Shown here: positions 15,677 to 24,448 of the stretch, piece after piece
Layout of the letters: each line of letters starts with the position of its first letter
Numbering within the stretch: position 1 is the stretch's first letter
Source: Lacticaseibacillus mingshuiensis
GTDB lineage: Bacteria > Bacillota > Bacilli > Lactobacillales > Lactobacillaceae
DNA: 47,213 nucleotides
Direction of reading: 5' to 3'
Assembly (NCBI RefSeq): GCF_016861785.1
Contig: NZ_BOLS01000019.1
Span: 1-47,213 of the forward strand
Translations under genes and position numbers: made by a program
The notes under the pieces: generated by a model
What the model was told of the DNA's origin: nothing
Database searches by the model: none
Seen by the model: the letters and a program-made list of their open reading frames with translations, nothing else

Positions 15677-18600
15677 CTAGTCCTTGTGCTCAGAACTCAT
15701 CTCCAAAAATTGATCGACCACCTTTGCCGCGGTGTGCGGTCCATCCAGTGGCGTAAACCGATTCTGAAAGTTGGTATAAGCGTCGCGATAATGCTGCCAG
15801 TAACTGGCGCTATCAGCAATCGATTCAAGCAACTCATCCGCAGTCCTAACGATCGGCCCCGGCACCTCTTTAACAAAGTCGAAGTAGGTCCCGCGTTCCG
15901 CAACATACTGCTCCAGATCGTAGCAGAAGAAGTAGATCGGGCGAGAGAGATTGAGGTAATCAAACATGATCGAGCTGTAGTCAGTGATCAACATGTCACT
16001 TGCAAGCATCAGTTCCTGAACGCTCGGGTAATTGGAGACATTTTTAATATTATGCCGATAATCCGTTGGAATTTGGAGCTTGCTGGCCACGATCACATGC
16101 TCGCGCATCAACAGGACATGGTCGTCGCCTAATATCTTCTCAAACGCATCGAAATCCAGCTCATTGCGCATGACAAACTTATTGCCCACGTTTTCATAAT
16201 CCCGGAAGGTCGGCGCGTATAAGATCACTTTCTGGTCGTCGGCAATGCCCAAGCGTTTGCGCGTTTCGTCGCGAATCACTTGCGCTTGCGGGCCATAGAA
16301 GACATCATTGCGCGGATAACCTTGTTCGATCACGGGACCTTCGTATTGGAAGGCCGAGCGGAACGCTTTGGTCGCATAGTCAGATGGCGAGACCAGGGCA
16401 GACCATTGATCTTTGGCATGCGTCACACGCTTTAGATAGCCAGGGGTGCGGCCTTCGATGACTTGCTGGTCATGCTGCATCTTCTTCAACGGCGTCCCGT
16501 GCCAGGTCTGCAGGTAATCCGTCCCCTTGCGCTTGGTGATATAGGCAGGGAAGTTCTGATTGTTGACCCAGTACCGGCTCGTCGCGAGCGCACGATAATA
16601 ATCGATCGACAAGCGCTTGATGATCTTCGTGGTCGGATTGGCCTTTAATGGCTGGTTAGAACTTGACACCCAGACATAGTGAAGATCTGGATGCGTTTTG
16701 ACCATGTCTTCGTAAATGATCCGCGGGGAGTCCTCATACCGTTTGCCCAAGGAGCTCTCAAACAGAATCTGATTCTCTTTGATCGGTGAAAAATGACGCC
16801 ACCACCAATACGCAACACGCATGGCCGGAAAATAAACACGCCGGGTGCGGCGGAACTTGGACATGATCTTCAGATAAAGCGTGTTACTGTGCAGTTTTTC
16901 CGAGCGCGTCTTATCAGGGATCTTCAAGACTGCCTGATAGATTCGATCAGAGGACTGGGTGTCGCGATGATCGATGAACCGGTCTGCCTTCACCACATCT
17001 TCAGGACGCATCTGGAAGTCACGCTCGCCCGATGCATCAAGGTACGCGAAGATCTGGTCCAGCTGATCAGTGATCGGGCCAGGCAGCTCACTGTCCAGAT
17101 CAAGATGAGAGGGATATTTGCCCAGAAAACGGCTCCGGTCAAACTGATAATAGATCACCGGTTTGTGCAGGAAGCTGAAATCAAAGGCCACACTCGAATA
17201 ATCCGTCAGCATGATCATACTTTCCTTGATCAAGTCCTGAACGTTGACATCGCCCTGACGAACGATCGTCACTGGCGCATCTTGGAAATACTCGACGTAA
17301 TCCTGCATGTTAGGATGCAGGCAGAAGATCAATTCGATATGGAACTTCTCGGAGAATGCCTTAAGCCGTGGGTCAAACAAGAGCTCACGGTATCGTTGCA
17401 GATAGTCGCTCTGCTCAAAGATCTCGTCATTGGTGATCCAATCCCGCCAAGTCGGAATGATCAAGAGCTGGCGCTTGACTGGCAGATCATTTGCAAACAG
17501 CGTGTCGAACCGGGCCAACCCAGTGACCGCGACCTCCTGATCGCTATAGCCGAGATCGGTGATCGCGATCTGTTTCTCTTTCCGTGAGCTAGTGATAAAC
17601 AGATCCGTGTAAAATTCATTGACCCATTTGCCATAGATCGGCGCAATATTTTTGGTGCCAAAGACCCCATGTTGCAGAAAAACTTTCTTGGCCGTGATAC
17701 GCGAGATATATTGGCGGCTCCGCGTCGGATACAGGGAATCCGGATGGTGGGTCCCGCAGATGTATTTGGCCTGCATGACCTTTTCAAAATGCTCACGGGA
17801 GTTGAAAAAGATGACATTGCCAAGCGGCGCAACGTTTTTCAGCTCAGGTGAGTTCTTTCGAATCACATAATAGGCTTCCACCTCTGGCCGGTGCTCACGC
17901 AGATACTTGAAGAAATGATACCCATTGTCCTGCGCTTTATATGAGCGCTCGCCAATGATCCAGATATTGCGGTCGCGGCCCTGTTTCGCCACTTGCTTCC
18001 AATTGTTCTGATGCGCTCTGAAGTAGTCATAAGCCTCCTTCTCATAGACATTGAACGTAAATGAGAGGTTGGTCGCCTTGAGCGTCAGGTATGGGACAAG
18101 TGAGATCCAATGCGTCTGATCAGCCGAGAGACATGCCAACTGCCCCTTCATCGTATAGTTGGCCATAAACTTCGGGTTCCCGACCCGGAATGACATCGCC
18201 GCATCCGTTCCAGCCAGCTCGCCAACAATAAAGAGATCCAGGCTCTGTTCCTCAGCGTCAGGAAACTGCTCCAAAAACGGCCGAAGCGTCTCGACCTCCA
18301 GATCGATCTGGTAGTCATACCGCCGCTTGTAACTATTGCGCTGCTCGTTGAAGCTAAAACTGACCGGCAGTTCGACCCGGTGATCCCCGCCGCGTTCAAC
18401 GATCTCAAGATGGGCATCCGCTAACTGGAAATAGTTCACATCAAAACAGCCAGTGACGCGCATGCCACTTTCTTGAAACACCATATTACGAATCATTTTA
18501 TATGGGACATACTGAACGCCGCGAACTGGGCGATCGACCAAAAAGGCCAACGCCCCTTTACGCGTCACGTATGGGGTCAGGCAATGCTCATGGGCATCAT

Positions 18601-18991
18601 CCCAATATGTATCGATATGATTCAATGAAAAATCAGTATTTTTTCGTAAGGTAAGCGTCTTATGGACATCACGAACAAATGGTTGTTCATTTTCTGGCGA
18701 CTCGGCCAGCTCGGTTTGAACCTGATAGTCCTGATACACCGTAAGTCTCGCAGCTAAAACATCATCTATGGTTGATGCTGTCCTGAGAATGTTTTCAAGG
18801 ATCGGCGACAAAGCCAACGAAAAATGGTAATCGGCCATGCCTTCAGTGATAGCATCAGAGCTCACCACCTTTGTAAATTTAAAACAATGGTCTTCGTTTG
18901 ATAAAGACAGATTCAGCTCCTCATGGCTGTCGGCCTGTTGATAGTCGATCTCCAAATTACCATTTTCAAAAACTACATCTACCTTAGTCAT
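15677..18991 (-). CDS. Double-domain CDP-glycerol:polyglycerophosphate glycerophosphotransferase (TagF-like)
   Basis: A 1104-residue protein with two complete Glyphos_transf (TagF-type) domains. Residues 1 to about 335 form a beta-rich N-terminal region. Domain 1 (about 343-690) has GERSYKAQDNGYHFFKYL, LQHGVFGTK and MLTDYSSVAFDF. Domain 2 (about 735-1095) has ILFESSLGKRYED, WHGTPLKKM, GYPRNDVFYG and ITDYSSIMFDYL. Such enzymes transfer glycerol-3-phosphate from CDP-glycerol onto the growing chain at the inner membrane face. Residues 1-690 resemble the whole protein at 27366-29315, and the C-terminal part resembles the protein at 18984-20186, so it looks like a fusion of the two types. The ATG has GGGGGAGAAGC before it and overlaps the upstream stop by eight bases. 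Confidence 0.92.
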   Translation of the reverse strand: MTKVDVVFENGNLEIDYQQADSHEELNLSLSNEDHCFKFTKVVSSDAITEGMADYHFSLALSPILENILRTASTIDDVLAARLTVYQDYQVQTELAESPENEQPFVRDVHKTLTLRKNTDFSLNHIDTYWDDAHEHCLTPYVTRKGALAFLVDRPVRGVQYVPYKMIRNMVFQESGMRVTGCFDVNYFQLADAHLEIVERGGDHRVELPVSFSFNEQRNSYKRRYDYQIDLEVETLRPFLEQFPDAEEQSLDLFIVGELAGTDAAMSFRVGNPKFMANYTMKGQLACLSADQTHWISLVPYLTLKATNLSFTFNVYEKEAYDYFRAHQNNWKQVAKQGRDRNIWIIGERSYKAQDNGYHFFKYLREHRPEVEAYYVIRKNSPELKNVAPLGNVIFFNSREHFEKVMQAKYICGTHHPDSLYPTRSRQYISRITAKKVFLQHGVFGTKNIAPIYGKWVNEFYTDLFITSSRKEKQIAITDLGYSDQEVAVTGLARFDTLFANDLPVKRQLLIIPTWRDWITNDEIFEQSDYLQRYRELLFDPRLKAFSEKFHIELIFCLHPNMQDYVEYFQDAPVTIVRQGDVNVQDLIKESMIMLTDYSSVAFDFSFLHKPVIYYQFDRSRFLGKYPSHLDLDSELPGPITDQLDQIFAYLDASGERDFQMRPEDVVKADRFIDHRDTQSSDRIYQAVLKIPDKTRSEKLHSNTLYLKIMSKFRRTRRVYFPAMRVAYWWWRHFSPIKENQILFESSLGKRYEDSPRIIYEDMVKTHPDLHYVWVSSSNQPLKANPTTKIIKRLSIDYYRALATSRYWVNNQNFPAYITKRKGTDYLQTWHGTPLKKMQHDQQVIEGRTPGYLKRVTHAKDQWSALVSPSDYATKAFRSAFQYEGPVIEQGYPRNDVFYGPQAQVIRDETRKRLGIADDQKVILYAPTFRDYENVGNKFVMRNELDFDAFEKILGDDHVLLMREHVIVASKLQIPTDYRHNIKNVSNYPSVQELMLASDMLITDYSSIMFDYLNLSRPIYFFCYDLEQYVAERGTYFDFVKEVPGPIVRTADELLESIADSASYWQHYRDAYTNFQNRFTPLDGPHTAAKVVDQFLEMSSEHKD

Positions 18992-20186
18992 GCTTCTCCC
19001 CCAATTTACTCATTAGATCAACAACCTGTTCCGCCGCAGTTCCCTGTTCCCACCCGCAGAACTCATCTCGGAAGTGTGCTTCCTTCTCCTGATACTCGGG
19101 CCAACCGCCCGATCGCATAAATCGTTTCAGCTGTTCATAAAATCCCTCAGCTTCCGTGACAATTGGGCCAGGCACAAGGTCGTAGTCAAAGTAAAATCCT
19201 CGGATGTCCTGCTGATAATGCGCCCTGTCATAAGGATAGAACAACATCGGCCGAGCCAGAATCGCATAGTCAAACATCACCGAGGAATAATCCGTGATCA
19301 AAAGATCTGCGATCAGGTACAACTCGTTGATATCCGTGTCAGGCAAGATCTTGACTCGCCCCTCATAATCTCTGATCGTGAGACTATCCGCGACCAAGTA
19401 ATGCGGGCGAATGATGAAGGTGTCCTCTGGGCCCAGCAACTTGACCACCGTATCCAGATCAAATGGCAGGTTCATGCGATATTTGCCGACTTCAACATAG
19501 TAATCATCACGCCAAGTCGGCGCATAGACGATCACACGACCCGTTGCGTGCCCGACGATCTTCTGTTTCAACGAAGCGATCAATTCGTCGTCAGAACGGT
19601 GATTGACCAAAACATCATTGCGGGGGTAGCCGGTCTCTAGAAAATGGTTTGAAAAGTCAAATGCGTGTTTGAAGATATCTTCAGAATACTGATTTGGGGC
19701 GATTAGATAATCCCAGCGATGGCTCTCAGTAATGAACGCCTTGTGGTACTTTTTTGTGTCCGTGCCAGGCATCGCCACGTCGCTGATGTCGAGCCCAAGC
19801 CGTTTCAAAGGTGTCCCATGCCAGGTCTGAATGTACGTCGTCCCGCGATTCTTATGGAGCCAAAATGGCATACGCGCATTTGCGACCCAAAACTGCGCGC
19901 GCGGCAAAAGAAAGAGCCACCGCACAGAAAAACGCTTGACGAACTGGACGGTTGGATGCAGCTGCTGTGCTTCCGCCAAAGTCCCTGGCTTGACGCTCCA
20001 AAACACGTTCCAATCAGGATGCGTCGCTTTCAGTTGGTCATAGATCGCCAATGGGCTGTCACTGGGCAACTTGCCATCAAAGCTCTCGAATACCACGGTA
20101 TGAGGCCTGACAGGCAGAATCAATGCCATCCCATTAAAGATAAAACGATAGATATAACTGAGAAGCTGCTTAATGGCCTTCTTCAA
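18984..20186 (-). CDS. CDP-glycerol glycerophosphotransferase family protein (TagB/TagF-like)
   Basis: A 400-residue single-domain enzyme. It has an N-terminal amphipathic/hydrophobic segment (YIYRFIFNGMALILPV) for membrane association, VVFESFDGKLPSDSP, TWHGTPLKRLGLD, GYPRNDVLV and the C-terminal ITDYSSVMFDYAIL motif. Family members prime or extend poly(glycerol phosphate). I place the start at TTG 20186, because GGGGGA sits eight bases upstream; an in-frame ATG at 20210 lies inside that site. A hairpin with a short T tail (20208-20237) separates it from tagG, so this gene and the next may be expressed at a lower level than tagBDHG. Confidence 0.9.
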   Translation of the reverse strand: MKKAIKQLLSYIYRFIFNGMALILPVRPHTVVFESFDGKLPSDSPLAIYDQLKATHPDWNVFWSVKPGTLAEAQQLHPTVQFVKRFSVRWLFLLPRAQFWVANARMPFWLHKNRGTTYIQTWHGTPLKRLGLDISDVAMPGTDTKKYHKAFITESHRWDYLIAPNQYSEDIFKHAFDFSNHFLETGYPRNDVLVNHRSDDELIASLKQKIVGHATGRVIVYAPTWRDDYYVEVGKYRMNLPFDLDTVVKLLGPEDTFIIRPHYLVADSLTIRDYEGRVKILPDTDINELYLIADLLITDYSSVMFDYAILARPMLFYPYDRAHYQQDIRGFYFDYDLVPGPIVTEAEGFYEQLKRFMRSGGWPEYQEKEAHFRDEFCGWEQGTAAEQVVDLMSKLGEKHD

Positions 20187-20207
20187 AAGATTTCCCCCAT
20201 TATATAA

Positions 20208-20237
20208 CAAAAGACGCGACCGCCTTCGCGGCCGCGT
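20208..20237 (-). terminator. Intra-operon hairpin between tagG and the TagF-like genes
   Basis: Minus-strand ACGCGGCCGC (20237-20228) pairs with GCGGTCGCGT (20223-20214), with one G-T pair, followed by CTTTTG. The T-run is short, so partial termination is likely. Confidence 0.65.
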
Positions 20238-20249
20238 ACATTGAATGTC

Positions 20250-21059
20250 TTACGCTAGATCAACAAAACGCGCGCGGAATTTCACATGCAGATGGCATCC
20301 GATCACCAAAATGATACTGGTTATCAGCCAAAAAAGCAATGTCGCCTTCTTGTTCTCCCAAATGAGGCCATCTGAGAGAAAGGCCGAGCGGTACCCGTTG
20401 ATCACATAATAAATGGGGTTCAATTGCAGAAATTTGACCAGCTTCGGTGGTAAGCCAGAACCCGTTAAGTTCCAGATCGCACCAGAGAGATACAGCATCA
20501 CACGCAAGATCGATTGCAGAATGAACTGATAGTCGCGGACTAGGACAGTCATGGTCGCAGAGAAGATCGCCATGGCAAAAGTAAATGCGATCATACAAAT
20601 AAAGTAGTAGAAGAACTGCAACCAATAGATCGTGATCGGTACGCCCGAGACCAGCACACTGAAAACTGCGACGGCGAGCATGGCCCAATAGGCAGTTAAA
20701 TTCGAGACGATCGTGACACTCGGCAATGTGCTGACTGGAAATTGCATCTTCGAGATCACGTAGAGCTTGCCCGTGATACTCTTTGAGCTGCGATTCATGG
20801 AAGTATTCATGAACAGCCATGCGGACATCCCGATCAGCATCCAGGCGATGAACGGCACCCCGTTCACGCTACGATTGCCGCGCAGTCCCATGCCAAAGAC
20901 CAAGTAATAAACCCCAACTTGAATGATCGGGTTCAGAATTTCCCAGGCAAGGCCGAGATAGTGGCTCTGATACTCGGCATGTTCATCGTACCGAGAGATA
21001 CGAAAGATCATGCCAAGATTGCCAAATTGCTCTTTTAAAACGATCCAAACAGATTTCAA
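20250..21059 (-). CDS. tagG: Teichoic acid ABC exporter permease TagG
   Basis: A 269-residue ABC-2 type permease with six membrane segments and the family block YQSHYLGLAWEILNPIIQVGVYYLVFG. It forms the channel that exports undecaprenyl-linked wall teichoic acid, with TagH as ATPase. I choose TTG 21059 as start: it lies 11 bases after the tagH stop, with GAGGAAA overlapping that stop, and gives KSVWIVLKEQFGNLGMIFRIS, the usual N-terminus of the family. A longer frame from ATG 21119 would overlap tagH by 50 bases and has no obvious ribosome site. Confidence 0.9.
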   Translation of the reverse strand: MKSVWIVLKEQFGNLGMIFRISRYDEHAEYQSHYLGLAWEILNPIIQVGVYYLVFGMGLRGNRSVNGVPFIAWMLIGMSAWLFMNTSMNRSSKSITGKLYVISKMQFPVSTLPSVTIVSNLTAYWAMLAVAVFSVLVSGVPITIYWLQFFYYFICMIAFTFAMAIFSATMTVLVRDYQFILQSILRVMLYLSGAIWNLTGSGLPPKLVKFLQLNPIYYVINGYRSAFLSDGLIWENKKATLLFWLITSIILVIGCHLHVKFRARFVDLA

Positions 21060-21069
21060 AGCACTTTCC

Positions 21070-22143
21070 TCAAATCTTCCATGGTCTAGACGGGGTTTCC
21101 GTCGCAATTGTTTGTACAACAGCTGTCGGTGCAGGGAGTGCCGACTTGAGCGGCTTTGGCGAGCGAACCATCTCAGTTCCCAGTGCCAAAGCGGCCAAGA
21201 TCATCGCGATCAAGAAGAACCATGTTGTTTTCGACATGGGGTCCCCAATCGAGTTACGGGCACAGAGCTGCTTTAGTTCGGCGTCGGAGACAGGGCGCGG
21301 CAATGAGGATTCCGCCTTCTCCCGCGCATAGAGATCGTCGAGCGTGAAAACAGCTTGCTTGTGCTTGGCCTCATTTTGATAGGCCCGCTTTTCCTTCTTC
21401 GACAAATTGTTGAAGCGGCCGGTAAACGTCCGATAATGAGTCAGCACTTCTTCAGTGTCCCCATATTCACGAACATCGCCATAATGCATCCACAGCACTT
21501 TATCACAGAACTGTTCGACCTGAGCCAGTGCATGACTAATAAAGATGATCGTCTTGCCTTCGCTCTTAAACTCATCCATCTTTTCCATACACTTTTCATA
21601 GAAAGTGGAATCGCCGACAGACAGTGCCTCATCGACCACAAGAATATCAGGATGCTGATGAACAGCGATTGCGAACCCAAGACGGGAACGCATCCCGCTT
21701 GAATAGCTTTTGACCGGCTGATCGATGAACGCCCCAATATCAGCGAAATCAATGACGGGCTGGATGATCTCATCGATCTCTTGATTGGTCATCCCGGACA
21801 TCAGCGCCTTGACTCGGATGTTCTGAAGGCCTGTCAATTCACCTTTCAGGCCAGCCCCAATGGCAATGATCGAGACATCCCCGTGAATCTCAAGATCACC
21901 GGATGTTGGCGGGATAATGCCACTGATAATGTTTGAAAAAGTCGATTTACCAGATCCGTTGATTCCAATAATACCCAACGCTTCACCGGAGTGCACCTCA
22001 AGTGAGACACCCTTTAACGCCCAGAAATCTGGGGCTTTGCCCTTATGAACGCTGAGCATTGCTTTGACTTTGTCCGCGCGTGTTTTGTACATGTCGTACT
22101 CTTTTGTGATCAAGCGCGCGCGAATCTTAACTGTATCATCCAA
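21070..22143 (-). CDS. tagH: Teichoic acid ABC exporter ATPase TagH
   Basis: A 357-residue ATPase of the polysaccharide/teichoic acid exporter group. It has Walker A (GINGSGKST), a signature YSSGMRSRLGFAIAV typical of TagH/RfbE-type proteins, Walker B (ILVVDEALSVGD) and the HALAQVEQFCD switch region. After the ATPase domain comes a charged linker, one membrane segment (TTWFFLIAMILAALALG, about 305-325) and a short Pro-rich tail. B. subtilis TagH is longer, with a large external SH3-like tail, so this version is shortened. tagG follows 10 bases downstream. Confidence 0.95.
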   Translation of the reverse strand: MDDTVKIRARLITKEYDMYKTRADKVKAMLSVHKGKAPDFWALKGVSLEVHSGEALGIIGINGSGKSTFSNIISGIIPPTSGDLEIHGDVSIIAIGAGLKGELTGLQNIRVKALMSGMTNQEIDEIIQPVIDFADIGAFIDQPVKSYSSGMRSRLGFAIAVHQHPDILVVDEALSVGDSTFYEKCMEKMDEFKSEGKTIIFISHALAQVEQFCDKVLWMHYGDVREYGDTEEVLTHYRTFTGRFNNLSKKEKRAYQNEAKHKQAVFTLDDLYAREKAESSLPRPVSDAELKQLCARNSIGDPMSKTTWFFLIAMILAALALGTEMVRSPKPLKSALPAPTAVVQTIATETPSRPWKI

Positions 22144-22189
22144 GTCTTTTGTTTCCCTTCATTACTACTAAAGTCGTGCTACAAAGCCA

Positions 22190-22588
22190 TTACTGGATAT
22201 TCAAGTCGTGTTTGATCTTGGTCGTGGAGATCTCTGGGGTCCGCGGCAAATAGATCACATCGACGCCAGTTTGCTCATGCAAGAAATCAAACTTGCCTTT
22301 CCAGTCATCGCCCATGACAAAGGTATCGACCTGGTAAAGGCCCATGTCTTTGACTTTTTGATCCCAGGAGCTTTCTGGTATCACAAGGTCGACGTAGCGA
22401 ATCGCTTCAAGCAATTGCTTCCGCTTTTCGTATGGGAAATAAGCCTTCTTTTGCTTGTCATCCCAGTTGAATTCATCCGTCGAAAGGGCAACAATCAGGT
22501 AATCGCCGAGCGCCTTTGCGCGTTTGAGCAGTTCAATATGCCCGTAATGCAAAAGGTCAAAAGTCCCGTATGTAATAATGCGTTTCAT
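22190..22588 (-). CDS. tagD: Glycerol-3-phosphate cytidylyltransferase TagD
   Basis: A 132-residue enzyme of the cytidylyltransferase family: [21 protein letters not shown] contains the HxGH nucleotide-binding motif (HYGH), and the C-terminal [11 protein letters not shown] is the conserved R-T-x-x-I-S-T-T signature. It makes CDP-glycerol from CTP and glycerol-3-phosphate for all the TagB/TagF-like enzymes in the window. I prefer the ATG at 22588, with AGGAGA about 11 bases upstream. The GTG at 22597 sits too close to that site. Confidence 0.96.
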   Translation of the reverse strand: MKRIITYGTFDLLHYGHIELLKRAKALGDYLIVALSTDEFNWDDKQKKAYFPYEKRKQLLEAIRYVDLVIPESSWDQKVKDMGLYQVDTFVMGDDWKGKFDFLHEQTGVDVIYLPRTPEISTTKIKHDLNIQ

Positions 22589-22606
22589 GATATCCACTTC
22601 TCCTGT

Positions 22607-23749
22607 CTATTTTTCATTGATTGTTAAATACTGCTGAATTAATGCCGTAACACGTGCTTTAACATGGCCATCATTGTACTGATTCCATCGAGCGGCGAGT
22701 GCGTCCGTCAGTGTATCATCTGACCCAAAACGGCTCCGTACAATTGTATCATACAACTGCGCCCCGTCAACGACGAGCGGCCCCATCTGACCGTCCTCAA
22801 ACGACGCCTGCAAGCCAGGTTTTTGTTGGTAGGACAACAGATCCGGACAAAACAAGATGGTCTGTGGATGGGGGCGGACAAGCAGATAGTCAAATAACGT
22901 TGAGGAATAGTCGGTGATCAGCACCCGACTGCGATCCAATAGCAGGTTCAAGCTTTCTTGACTGACCTGAACATTGTCCGGCAGGCGAAGCAAAATATCG
23001 TGAGGTACTGAGGGGTGAAGCTTAATGACAAAATGATGCTGCTTCACACGTTCAAAAACATGGAGCGCCATTTGCAGTACACGCTGCATCTCCCCCGGCG
23101 CGTCCCGATACGTCGGTGCGTAGAGAAAATCGATCGGTGCCCCATCGCTGGGTTTTGCATTGACCAACGTGTCCGAGCGCAGAAACCCGATTGGCCGAAT
23201 CACCGAAGCAGGCACCGCAAAGCTCTGTTGGAAGATCTGCCCCATGGTATCCGAACCCGTTAAAATGTCTGTGTAGCGGCTGTAGACCTGCTTGAAGCGG
23301 CGCTGATCACCGGCCGGCCGCTCGCGATTGGCGGGGTCCTGCCAGCCGAAGCGTTTGATCGCACCATTGGCATGCCACAGCAGAATCACACCGCGGGCCT
23401 TTTTGGCGAGGACCAATTCGGGAAAATAATCATCGGTGATGACGACGGTCGCTTGTTTGAGGTAACTGATCGCGTTTTGCAGCAACAGTTTTGAACGCCC
23501 AAGCAAGACGACATGAACACCGCTTGCCGCCAGCGCGCTGGCTTGTGGTTCAGCCTTCGGGGTGGCAAACACCACAAAGTCCTGACCGAACTGGCCGGCC
23601 AGATTCTGAATCAGCCCCGCATCATTATCCGCAAACGTCATATAATAGACGATTGTCGCTTGCTTACGCCGGCTCGGCGGCAGCAGGCGCATCACACCCA
23701 AATAGCTTTCCTTCACGGTCGTGGCCAGAAGGACTTTCAATGGTGACAT
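22607..23749 (-). CDS. tagB: TagB-like CDP-glycerol glycerophosphotransferase (teichoic acid primase)
   Basis: A 380-residue protein with a short N-terminal region and a Glyphos_transf domain: VVITDDYFPELVLAKK, LLWHANGAIKRFGWQDP in place of the usual WHGTPLK, RPIGFLRSDTL, YAPTYRD, HFVIKLHP and VLITDYSSTLFDYLL. First gene of the leftward tag operon and next to tagD, it most likely adds the first glycerol phosphate to the ManNAc-GlcNAc-lipid made by TagO/TagA. The assignment as primase rather than polymerase comes from gene order, size and the altered WHG region. I could not find a convincing promoter in 23750-23910. Confidence 0.8.
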   Translation of the reverse strand: MSPLKVLLATTVKESYLGVMRLLPPSRRKQATIVYYMTFADNDAGLIQNLAGQFGQDFVVFATPKAEPQASALAASGVHVVLLGRSKLLLQNAISYLKQATVVITDDYFPELVLAKKARGVILLWHANGAIKRFGWQDPANRERPAGDQRRFKQVYSRYTDILTGSDTMGQIFQQSFAVPASVIRPIGFLRSDTLVNAKPSDGAPIDFLYAPTYRDAPGEMQRVLQMALHVFERVKQHHFVIKLHPSVPHDILLRLPDNVQVSQESLNLLLDRSRVLITDYSSTLFDYLLVRPHPQTILFCPDLLSYQQKPGLQASFEDGQMGPLVVDGAQLYDTIVRSRFGSDDTLTDALAARWNQYNDGHVKARVTALIQQYLTINEK

Positions 23750-23910
23750 CCAGTTCCCAGCTTTCTGCGCTTTTCATGAAACTAACCTATCTTTGCCCAA
23801 TGCGGCCGTCAGCGCTACTGCTTCCGCAGACTTTAGCGAAAACTTAACCGAAAGACGGCTGACCCGCTTCCCCGCTTTCATAAAAAAGTCGGAAGCGGCC
23901 ACCCCGCTAC

Positions 23911-23969
23911 AAAAAGCTCCGGCCGACCCTGGCGCTACGCAAACTGCGCGTGACAGGGTCGGCCGGAGC
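23911..23969 (-). terminator. Strong terminator after the ATPase operon
   Basis: A perfect 16-bp stem, GCTCCGGCCGACCCTG/CAGGGTCGGCCGGAGC (23916-23931/23954-23969), with an inner GCGC/GCGC stem, followed on the minus strand by five T. It insulates the tag operon from the ATPase operon. Confidence 0.92.
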
Positions 23970-23988
23970 GATTGGATCTGCAAAGACG

Positions 23989-24426
23989 TTAGACTAACGC
24001 AGAGATGCGCTGCAGGTACTTCATCAGCTTGTCGGTGGCCTCATCCTGCGCCGCCTCGGCACTGTTGAAGGCCGCGACATCCAAGTCCGCCGGGGCATCC
24101 CCGAGGCTGGCCGTCATTGCCTGACAGCCCGCCACAAAATCCGCGTAAGTGTTTTTCAGCAGCACATGGTTGCCCATCAGGCGTGCCGGGGCAGCTAAGG
24201 CGGCCAGTTTGTCGCTGAGCGACGCATACACCGCCGTGCCGGCTGTGAAGGCTGTCTTGGTCTCGGTGTAAGTCTCGGCATCAAAAGCCTGTTCGGTGCC
24301 TGCATCGATTGCGCTGCGCAGCGCCTCAAACAATGGGCTGAGCACCTCTTGCTGGGCTTCGGTGTCCTTCATCACTTTGTCGATCGTGGTGCCATAGTGC
24401 ATCATTTTGAGCTGATTTTTATTCAT
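23989..24426 (-). CDS. Small helical protein of unknown function, downstream of the P-type ATPase
   Basis: A 145-residue protein, acidic and Ala-rich, predicted all-helical without membrane segments. The ATG at 24426 is set by GGAGG a few bases upstream, and the longer frame to 24495 would run into the ATPase gene. It follows the ATPase stop by 22 bases and ends at a strong terminator, so it is co-transcribed under the riboswitch at 27178-27298. The overall shape recalls the helical YlbF/YmcA type but I cannot confirm homology. A role in metal homeostasis is inferred from position only. Confidence 0.75.
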   Translation of the reverse strand: MNKNQLKMMHYGTTIDKVMKDTEAQQEVLSPLFEALRSAIDAGTEQAFDAETYTETKTAFTAGTAVYASLSDKLAALAAPARLMGNHVLLKNTYADFVAGCQAMTASLGDAPADLDVAAFNSAEAAQDEATDKLMKYLQRISALV

Positions 24427-24448
24427 GACAAAACCTCCAGCCAAAAGT

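Noticed and set aside
23774-23983. 69-codon minus-strand frame before tagB
   Set aside because: It begins inside the strong terminator at 23911-23969 and has no ribosome site.
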